64,000 nt of DNA from Pusillimonas sp044464525 (GTDB lineage: Bacteria > Pseudomonadota > Gammaproteobacteria > Burkholderiales > Burkholderiaceae_B), in NCBI RefSeq assembly GCF_044464525.1, contig NZ_JBIQLE010000008.1, positions 72,514-136,513 on the forward strand. The letters are read 5' to 3'. The notes under the pieces are model-generated. The model saw only the letters and a list, made by a program, of their open reading frames with translations. It did no database searches and had not been told where the DNA came from. How positions within the stretch are numbered: the stretch's first letter is position 1; every line of letters starts with the position of its first letter. This document shows positions 35,753 to 43,600 of the stretch, piece after piece. The translations under genes were made by a program, and so were the position numbers.

Positions 35753-37366
35753 ATGAGCGAAGCACAGAAGAAAGACGTTCCACCGGCGGGAAACCGCCGC
35801 ATGGTAGTGAAAGCGGGGCGGGCCTCGGCCCGCTCGGGCCCGGCGGGCGCCTCCAAGCCCGCCGCTCCGGTGCTGTCGAAGGCGGCCGGCGTGTCGCCCA
35901 TGGCGGCGGCATCCAGCGCCTCGTCCGCCGCACCGGCCAGACGCGGCCGTCCGTCCGCCGCCTCGCCCAAAGTTGGCCAGCCGGCCGCCGAGCCGCGCCG
36001 GTCTACTTCAGCGGCCAAAGGCCCTTCGCTGGACAGTGTGCTGGCGGGCCTGGAGGCGCGGGCGCGGGCAGCCGAGTCGGTGTCCGAGCTGGGCTTTTCC
36101 ATCGCCAACGAAACCCATGGCTTGTTTAGATTCCGCCAGGCCCTGGTGCTGCGCGGTGAAGGCCCCTCGGCCCGTCTTATGACGGTGTCGGGCCTTGCCA
36201 AGCCTAGCGAGGACAGCCCCTATCTGGTGTGGCTGCGCCGCGCCTGGCCCTGGCTTCAGCCTCAGGTGGCCGAAAAGCCGGGCTGGTTCGTGCCTGATCC
36301 AGCCGTGCCCATGCCCGACGCCGTCGCGGACGGCTGGCGCGAATGGTGGACAGAGGGCGTGCTGGTCATGCCTTTGCGGGCCAGGACGGGCAGGGCGCTG
36401 GGCTGGGTGGTGTTCTTGCTGGAGGCGCCTCCGGCCGAGTGGCAGGTGAAGGCGCTGGAGCGCCTGGCGGCAAGCTGGGGCTATTGCTGGGAAATGCTGG
36501 GCGGGGCGGGTCGCCGCAGGCGCTGGGTCGACCGCTGGAAGTCGTGGGGCAAGCCCGCACGCCTGATTCTGCTGGCCGTGCTGGTGGCGGCCTTCCTGAT
36601 TCCCATACGCCAGACCGTGCTGGCGCCCGCAGAAGTCATCTCGCTGGATGCGCGCGTCGTGGCGGCGCCGCTGGACGGCGTGATCAAGACGGTGCACGTG
36701 CGCCCCAATCAGGCGGTCAAGGCGGGCGACCTGCTGTTTTCCCTGGACGACACCACCTTGCGCAACCGCTACGAAGTGGCGCGCGAATCGGTGGCGGTGG
36801 CCGACGCCGAGCTGATCGCCGCGTCGCAGCGCGTGTTCCAGGACTCGGCCGGCCAAAGTGAAATCGCCATGCTGACCGGGCGCGCGCACGAGCGGCGGGC
36901 CGAGCTGGAGGCCGTGCGTTCGCAACTGAGCCGCGTCAACGTGGCGGCCGACGAAGACGGCGTGGCCGTGTTCAGCGACCCGGACGATTGGCTGGGAAGG
37001 CCGGTAAGCACCGGCGAGCGCATCATGCTGCTGGCCGATCCGCAAGACCCCGGCATGCTGATCCACCTGCCCGTGGCGGACGCCATGTCGCTCGAGCCGG
37101 GCGCCGAGGTAAAGCTGTTCCTGACGGTGCGGCCGCTGGAGCCCTTGTCGGGCCGCCTGACTGAAACCAGCTATCAGGCCACGCAGTCGCCCGACGGCAT
37201 TGCAAGCTATCGCTTGCGCGCCGTGTTCGACGACGATGAGGCGGGCCAGGGCCAGGCGCGCATCGGTTTGCGCGGCACCGCCAAGCTGTACGGTGAAAGC
37301 GTGGTGCTGGCCTATTACTTGATGCGCAGGCCATTGGCGGCCGCGCGCGAGTGGACGGGCTGGTGA
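35753..37366 (+). CDS. GAF-like domain fused to an HlyD-type adaptor
   Basis: 537 residues, starting 28 bp after the previous gene with ATG 35753. Residues 1-95 are a low-complexity Ala/Pro/Ser/Arg region. Residues about 95-245 look like a GAF fold (LEARARAAESVSELGFSIAN at the start, then GVLVMPLRARTGRALGWVVF, then a helical end). A single membrane helix follows (LILLAVLVAAFLIPIRQ, about 278-295). Then come a lipoyl half (APLDGVIKTVHVRPNQAVKAGD), a helical hairpin, and a beta-barrel region. So the GAF domain faces the cytoplasm and the adaptor part the periplasm. The GAF ligand is unknown. The stop overlaps the start of the next gene (TGATG). Confidence 0.75.
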   Translation: MSEAQKKDVPPAGNRRMVVKAGRASARSGPAGASKPAAPVLSKAAGVSPMAAASSASSAAPARRGRPSAASPKVGQPAAEPRRSTSAAKGPSLDSVLAGLEARARAAESVSELGFSIANETHGLFRFRQALVLRGEGPSARLMTVSGLAKPSEDSPYLVWLRRAWPWLQPQVAEKPGWFVPDPAVPMPDAVADGWREWWTEGVLVMPLRARTGRALGWVVFLLEAPPAEWQVKALERLAASWGYCWEMLGGAGRRRRWVDRWKSWGKPARLILLAVLVAAFLIPIRQTVLAPAEVISLDARVVAAPLDGVIKTVHVRPNQAVKAGDLLFSLDDTTLRNRYEVARESVAVADAELIAASQRVFQDSAGQSEIAMLTGRAHERRAELEAVRSQLSRVNVAADEDGVAVFSDPDDWLGRPVSTGERIMLLADPQDPGMLIHLPVADAMSLEPGAEVKLFLTVRPLEPLSGRLTETSYQATQSPDGIASYRLRAVFDDDEAGQGQARIGLRGTAKLYGESVVLAYYLMRRPLAAAREWTGW

Positions 37367-39462
37367 TGATGCCCGGCCAGCCGCCGGCGCCTTTGCCGCT
37401 GCGGGAAGACCTGCGTTTATATGAAACCGCGCCCGACCGCGACGGCGGGCCATGCTGGGTTATCCAAGACCCGGTCACCAACCGCTTCTATCGCGTGGGC
37501 TGGTTCGAATACGAATGCCTGCTGCGCTGGCCCGGAGACCCCGCCCGGATCGCGGCCGACATCGCGGCCCGCACCACCTTGCAGGTGGATGCCGGCCATG
37601 TCCTGGAGTTCGCCGAGTTTCTCGAGCAGAACCGCCTGGTGCGGCCCTCGCCCGAGGGTTTGCAGCGGCTGAAGCAGCAGGCCAACGCGCCGGGCTGGCG
37701 GCACTGGAAATGGTGGCTGCACCACTATCTGTTCGTGAGGGTGCCGCTGGTGCGCCCGCATCGTTTCCTGGCCCGCCTGCTGCCGTGGGTCGAACCGCTG
37801 TTTACCCGCACCGCCCTGATATTGCTGATAATGGCGACCCTGCTGGGCCTGGCGCTGGTGATGCGGCAGTGGGACAGCTTCACGCATAGCGTGATGGACC
37901 TGATCAGCCCGGCGGGCATCGCCGGTTTCGTGCTGGCCATGGTGGTGTCCAAGACCCTGCATGAAATGGGGCACGCCCTGGTGGCGACGCGCCAGGGGCT
38001 GCGGGTGGCCCACATGGGGGTGGCTTTCGTGGTGCTGTGGCCCATGCTGTATACCGACACGGGCGAGTCGTGGCGGCTGCGCTCGCATCGGCAGCGGCTG
38101 GCCATTTCGGTGGCGGGCGTCAGTGTCGAGCTGGCGCTGGCCGGCATGGCGACCCTGGCCTGGGCGGTGCTGGACGACGGCATGCTGCGCCAGTCGATGC
38201 TGTACCTGGCCACCACCGCCTGGGTGCTGTCGCTGGCGCTTAATGTCAGCCCCTTCATGCGCTTCGACGGCTATTTCATATTGTCCGACGTGCTGAACTA
38301 CCCGAACCTGCACGAGCGTGCGGGCGCGATGGCGCGCACTTGGCTGCGGCGCGGCGTGCTGGGCCTGCCCGATCCCTATCCCGAAGTGGTCGTGCCGCGC
38401 GTGCGCCGCACGCTGATCGTTTTCGCCTTGCTGACCTGGCTGTACCGGCTGGTGGTGTTCCTGGGCATCGCCTGGGCGGTGTATGCCATGTTCTTCAAGG
38501 TGCTGGGTATTTTTTTGCTGGTGGTGGAGATTCTATGGTTTGTATTGCGGCCAATCTGGCAGGAGCTGAAAGTGTGGCATGAACGTTGGCCCGAGGTGGC
38601 CCGCAGCCGCAAGGCCAAGCTGTGGGGCGTGTTGCTGGCGGTGCTGTTGCTGCTGGCCGTGCCCTGGAAGCTGGACGTGCGCGCGCCGGCCGTGGCGCAG
38701 CCCGTGCGCCAGCAAATCGTATTCGGGCCCATGCCGGCCCAGGTAACCGCCCTGCGGGAGCCGGCCCGGGTAACGGCCGGCCAGAACCTGGCCGTGTTCA
38801 CGGTACCCGAGCTCAATGATCGCGGCCGACGCATAAGCGCGGCCATCAACGCCCTGGAGCGCCGTCTGGCCGGGCTGATGGCCGACGACGCCGGCATGGC
38901 GCATCGCGGCGCCTTGTTGCGGCAATTGGGCGAGCAGCGGGCCGAACTGGCCGCCATTGATGAAGAGCGCGCCCGCCTGAGTGTGCGCGCCGCGTTCGAC
39001 GGCGACTGGCTGGATGTCGACCCCATGCTGGGCCCGGGCAGTTGGGTCGATGCGCGCACGCCGCTGGGGGTACTGGTGGACGCGGGCGAATGGGTGGTGG
39101 AAGCCTATGTCGACCAGCGCGACGTCGCCCGCCTGCAGCCGGGCGCGCAAGCGCGGTTTTATTTTTCCGGTGAAAGCGGCGGTGTGGCGGCGCAAGTGGA
39201 ATTCATTGACCCGGCGCGTAGCCAGCGGCTGGCCCATGTCATGCTTGATGGCAATCACGGCGGGCCCATTCCCACCCAGGCCGGCCAGCAGGAAGGCATG
39301 CCGGTGGATGCCGTCTACCGGGTGCGCCTGCGCCTGGAAGAGCCCTTGCCGGGCCTGCGCGAAACGCGTGGCCGCGTGGCCATCGAGGGCGAGAGGCGCA
39401 GCCTGTTGTGGCAGGGCGCGCAGCGCGTGGCCTCTGTGCTGATACGGGAAAGCGGTTTCTGA
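37366..39462 (+). CDS. PqqD-like / M50 metalloprotease / HlyD fusion membrane protein
   Basis: About 698 residues from ATG 37366, which overlaps the previous stop (TGATG); a GTG at 37351 is also in frame. The first 100 residues resemble a PqqD-like winged-helix peptide-binding domain (YRVGWFEYECLLRW, LEFAEFLEQNRLV). Then a multi-helix membrane region carries the M50 zinc motif HEMGH (in KTLHEMGHALVATRQ, about residue 205) and the second M50 motif SPFMRFDGYFILSD (about 295-310). After more helices, a membrane segment (GVLLAVLLLLAVPWKLDV) leads to a lipoyl/HlyD-like periplasmic region with a helical hairpin and barrel. HlyD-M50 fusions are known around peptide maturation systems; a role in processing or feeding the adhesin to TolC is my inference. 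Confidence 0.8.
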   Translation: MMPGQPPAPLPLREDLRLYETAPDRDGGPCWVIQDPVTNRFYRVGWFEYECLLRWPGDPARIAADIAARTTLQVDAGHVLEFAEFLEQNRLVRPSPEGLQRLKQQANAPGWRHWKWWLHHYLFVRVPLVRPHRFLARLLPWVEPLFTRTALILLIMATLLGLALVMRQWDSFTHSVMDLISPAGIAGFVLAMVVSKTLHEMGHALVATRQGLRVAHMGVAFVVLWPMLYTDTGESWRLRSHRQRLAISVAGVSVELALAGMATLAWAVLDDGMLRQSMLYLATTAWVLSLALNVSPFMRFDGYFILSDVLNYPNLHERAGAMARTWLRRGVLGLPDPYPEVVVPRVRRTLIVFALLTWLYRLVVFLGIAWAVYAMFFKVLGIFLLVVEILWFVLRPIWQELKVWHERWPEVARSRKAKLWGVLLAVLLLLAVPWKLDVRAPAVAQPVRQQIVFGPMPAQVTALREPARVTAGQNLAVFTVPELNDRGRRISAAINALERRLAGLMADDAGMAHRGALLRQLGEQRAELAAIDEERARLSVRAAFDGDWLDVDPMLGPGSWVDARTPLGVLVDAGEWVVEAYVDQRDVARLQPGAQARFYFSGESGGVAAQVEFIDPARSQRLAHVMLDGNHGGPIPTQAGQQEGMPVDAVYRVRLRLEEPLPGLRETRGRVAIEGERRSLLWQGAQRVASVLIRESGF

Positions 39463-39714
39463 TTCGTCGTGGTCAGTACTGATGCGCCAGAAAAAGTAAA
39501 AGAATGCAATTATTTTTGACCGTGTTCATAAGTTAAGCCTTGTCAATAATGTAACTTTCAGTTTTTATTTCGGTGAATTCAAATATTCCAGAGTGTGTTC
39601 CAAAGGTGTGAGCGTTAGAGTTGGTTCAGACTGGGTGACGCAAGACCGGGCGCGGCAGCCAGCTATTGCCGCGCCGTCGGCAATCACATTCTGGGTAGAT
39701 CTGAGTCCACAAAT
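39463..39714. promoter_or_regulatory. Intergenic leader of the REC-AraC gene with a 9-bp hairpin
   Basis: 252 bp without a gene. The first 130 bp are AT-rich and should contain the promoter for the regulator. At 39649-39675 GGCGCGGCA pairs perfectly with TGCCGCGCC around a 9-nt loop, 40 bp before the start codon and without a T-run; it may be a leader hairpin or an operator. No clear terminator for the adhesin cassette was found. Confidence 0.4.
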
Positions 39715-40506
39715 ATGGAAGGTTCATTTGTCATAGTCAGCAAGGTGCCCGAGAGAATCTCGCGTTGCACTGTGAACTTGCAATCGCTCACCACCAATTT
39801 TTTGTTTTTTTCCGACCTTGCCTCACTCCTGGCCCCGCAGTTGAAGTTCAGCCCCCGGCTGATCGTGATAGACAATGCTGACGGCGAGTTGGATATTGCC
39901 AAGAGCGTCCGCCAATTAAAAAGCATAGAAATCTATGGCAAGACGATCATTTTGGTGATCGTCGACGAGGGCAGTGGAGAAAGCGGAATCACAGCGCTGG
40001 AAGCGGGAGCCAACGATTATCTGATTTATCCCTTCTTGGGCAGAGAGCTTGAGGCTCGAGTTCGGATCCACTTGAATTCGGCCGCTTATGAGGAGCGCGA
40101 GCCCGAATATGATCTTGAGGGTATTTATCCGGTTGAAGACCGGGTGATTCTTAAAAACGCCCTTTGGCATCTTGAAAAGCACACCGCGTCAATCGCAAGC
40201 CTTAGCGATTTATCGCTTCTCGTGGGCAGAGGGCAAAAAGATATAGACCGGGCATTTCGGACCCATTTCAAGAAGACTGCATCCGCTTATACGAGAGCGT
40301 TCAAAATAGACAAGGCGAAGGACCTGCTTTCAAAGACTCGGCTGCCTGTGACGCAGATCGCGCACGACGTGGGTTACTCAAGCGCGGCGAACTTTTCCAC
40401 GGCATTCAAAAGCGCGGTTGGGTTGACTCCGGTGCAGTACCGGGCACAGAGCCCGTCGCTCAGAGCGTCAAGGAGTGTCAATTCGGTAACTTTAAACTTT
40501 GATTAG
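39715..40506 (+). CDS. AraC-type regulator with atypical receiver domain
   Basis: 263 residues. Residues 1-115 have a response-regulator receiver pattern: RLIVIDNADGE at the phosphorylation strand (an Asp is present), ALEAGANDYLIYPF at the end, where the usual conserved Lys before Pro is Tyr, and no acidic pair at the N-terminus. Residues about 140-245 are an AraC/XylS DNA-binding domain (LPVTQIAHDVGYSSAANFST, AVGLTPVQYR). The domain order (REC then AraC) resembles typical response regulators, but no histidine kinase gene is nearby. It lies 94 bp upstream of the YadA gene on the same strand and probably controls it. Related to the protein at 60722 (shared GYSSAANFSTAF signature). Confidence 0.8.
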   Translation: MEGSFVIVSKVPERISRCTVNLQSLTTNFLFFSDLASLLAPQLKFSPRLIVIDNADGELDIAKSVRQLKSIEIYGKTIILVIVDEGSGESGITALEAGANDYLIYPFLGRELEARVRIHLNSAAYEEREPEYDLEGIYPVEDRVILKNALWHLEKHTASIASLSDLSLLVGRGQKDIDRAFRTHFKKTASAYTRAFKIDKAKDLLSKTRLPVTQIAHDVGYSSAANFSTAFKSAVGLTPVQYRAQSPSLRASRSVNSVTLNFD

Positions 40507-40519
40507 TTTTCAATCAAAG
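40497..40519. promoter_or_regulatory. Inverted repeat at the end of the regulator gene
   Basis: CTTTGATT and AATCAAAG form perfect 8-bp arms around AGTTTTC, spanning the regulator stop codon. No T-run follows, so it is a weak terminator at best. Part of it, TTCAATCAAA (40509-40518), recurs exactly at 40555-40564, 46 bp away and 37 bp before the YadA start, the layout of a two-site operator. Confidence 0.45.
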
Positions 40520-40600
40520 ATTTACGTATGAATTAAAAAGCAAGGCTGATCGCGTTCAATCAAACTCGCCTCCGATTAGATTAAGCACCCATCGGAGAAC

Positions 40601-43600
40601 ATGATGAATAAAGCCTATAAAAGCATATACAACGAAAGTACCGGTACTTTTGTTGCCGTGGCAGAGAACGTAAAGGCGCGCGGCAAGCGGGCTTCGAGCC
40701 GAGTGGGTACCGCAGGCAAGTTGGCTGCGATGATTGCTTCGAGTGTGCTCTTCGTGGGCAGCGCGATTGCGCAGGTACTTGTGGAAGACGGTCCTGGCGG
40801 AAACGCCATCACTTTCACCTCACCGGGCGGAAGCATCGATTTTGGAAGCGGCGGCAGCATTAGCGGCTTGTCAAGCTTGGCCGTCACTGGGGGGTTGTCC
40901 GCCAGCCAGCTTACGCTTGGCGGCACCCTTTTTAACGCCAGGGACATCGCAACGACAACAGCCTTGAGCGCGACGAATGCGAACGTTAATGCGCTTCAAG
41001 GCCAGGTTGCCGATCTTGGTACTTCGATCACGACCAACAGCCTGACTGTTGCCGGCGACGTTCTCGTTGCGTCAAGCTCGGGTGTCACAGTGGGCGCAGA
41101 GCTGAACATGGGTGACAACAAGATCACCGGACTGGCGGACGGCGACATTGGCGCGGCCAGCACCGATGCCATCACCGGTCGGCAAATCCATAACCTCTTT
41201 ATTGAAGAGGGAGCGGGCGGAGTAAGGTATTTCCACGCAAATTCCAAAGAGCCCGACTCGCAAGCGAGTGGCCAGGAATCCATCGCGATCGGTCCCAATA
41301 CGGTGGCCGAAGGCGACAGCAGCTTTGCCGCCGGCGACGGCGCACAGGCACTCGAAGATAACAGCTTCGCTGCGGGTGCCGGCGCCATTGCGGACGGATC
41401 GAGCTCGATTGCGTTGGGTCACCGCGCCACAGTGTCGAAGCCGGCGGATCAAAGTGATCCGACTGCGGCCATTGCCATTGGGCAGGATAGCGCAAGCAGC
41501 GGTGTGGCAAGCACAGCCATTGGCCGGAAAGCAACGGCTTCGGGGGCTGGCGCCATAGCCTTGGGTGACGGCGCCATGGCCTCTGGTGGCAACGGCATTG
41601 CGTTAGGCGAGGGCGCCCTGGCTGGGGCAGCCAATAATGTCTCGATCGGTAATGCCGCTGGCGTGGGTACGGGTGGTGTTACCGCAGGCGACCAAGTCAA
41701 TAATATTGCCATTGGCGATAGGGCTGGCCAATACGTGATCGGCCAGCGCAACGTGGCAATGGGAAAACAGGCCGGCAGCAGCATTGAAGGCAACGACAAT
41801 ATTGCTTTTGGTGAGAGAGCAGGTAGTGCTCTGAGTGGTGATAGCAACATCAGCATTGGTATTTTTGCAAACCAGTCTGCCGGTAATGTGGATCGAGCCA
41901 TCGGCATCGGACAAGACTCTCGGGCGGGAACCGATGGCATTGCCATTGGTCATTTGGCTTCTGCCGCTGGAATCAATGGCGTGGCGCTCGGACTTGGCGC
42001 AAACACTGGGGCCTCAGGGGTTGCTGTCGGTGCTAATGCTTCGGCGATCAGCAGCTTTGTCGCTTTGGGCGCGGGCTCTCGCGCGGTCGCCAGCGACGTT
42101 GACGAGACCAAACTCAGCGCGTTTACTGGTCGTGAATTTGTTGGCGGAACTGCTGTTTCTGTGGGGAGCAGTGTGGCAGGAAGCGAGTTTACGCGACGTA
42201 TCGTCAATGTGGAAGATGGCGCAAATGAGACTGACGCGGTAAACGTGCGTCAGTTGCTGACCGCAATAGAAGACGCAGAAAAGTTTGGCGGTCCCATCGA
42301 TTATGACGAGCTGGCTGAAAAAGTAGATGGTAGTTTTGCAGAGCAGATTGCCGACGCCAAAAGCAAATACGTTTCCACCAACGATGGCGGCGTGTCGAAA
42401 GGAAACAGAAACAACGATGGTGCTCTTGCAGATTATTCAATTGCCATCGGTCCGGACGCTACCTCTACCGGTACCAACTCGTCGGCGATTGGATCAGAGG
42501 TGGACGCTGCCGGCGCTTCTTCAGTTGCGCTGGGTCACGATGTTAAATCATGGGCGCTTAACACGACCACGATTGGCAATAGTCGTACGGAAGCACGCGA
42601 CGTAAGCGGTGTGGCCATTGGCACGAACGTACAAAGCCGTGGGCTGAACTCCATTGTTATTGGTCGCGATTCGGAGTCGGACGATCAGGACGGCCCTGTT
42701 GTTCATAACTCGATTGTCATCGGCACTGAGTCCAAGTCGACGGCTCGCGAAGGCATTGTCATCGGCAGGGAATCTCTTGTTAATGCAGCCAGGGGCATTG
42801 CCCAAGGCGATAAAGCTGAAGCAACGGCAGTAGACGCAATGGCGTTTGGCACAGGCTCGCGTGCCAAAGCTGTCAATTCGCAAGCAAGCGGTACCGGCGC
42901 TATTGCAAATGCGGAAGGCGGCATCGCGTTGGGGGAAGGCGCCAAGGCGGGACAGGACATCACACTTACCGGGGATGCAAACGAAAATTCCATTGCGATT
43001 GGCACTGGCGCGTTCGCCTCCAAGGACAGCAGCATCGCCACGGGTACGGGTGCGCAGGCGACTGCTGATTGGGCGCAGGCCTCTGGATACGATGCCCAAG
43101 CCACGGAAGTTAATGCAATGGCTCTCGGCCACGGTGCGCGCGCCACTGAGCAGGATGCTTCCGCCTTTGGTTCTGATGCGCGAGCTAGTCAGGCACGTGC
43201 GTTGGCATTTGGCACCGGTTCACGCGCAAGCGGCGTGGACTCCTCTGCCTTTGGCAGTGCAGCCCGAGCCGAGGCAAGTAACGCCTCCGCCTTTGGCCGG
43301 GGCGCCGTGGCGTCGAACCCAGACTCGGTTGCGCTGGGTGCCGGCTCGTTTACGGGCAATTCCTTCCCAACCATACAAGGCACGGTTGGAGGCATCACTT
43401 ACGGTTCCTATGCCGGCAGCGAACCGAACAGCGTGGTCAGCGTGGGTAGAGTGGGCGATGAGCGCCAGATCAGCAACTTGGCTGCCGGTCGTGTCACCGA
43501 AACCAGTACGGACGCGATCAATGGCAGTCAGTTGTTTGCGACAAACACAGTGCTGGGCAATGTTGCCAACTCTTTGGCTGACGGTGGAAATAGTGTGCTG

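Noticed and set aside
36008..37453. 481-codon minus-strand frame opposite the GAF-HlyD gene
   Set aside because: High-GC shadow; the sense frame has clear domains and operon overlaps on both sides.
34843..39462. Adjacent HlyD-like genes read as an RND or ABC efflux pump
   Set aside because: No gene with RND helices or Walker motifs is present between 33.1 and 39.5 kb; only adaptors, TolC and an M50 protein.
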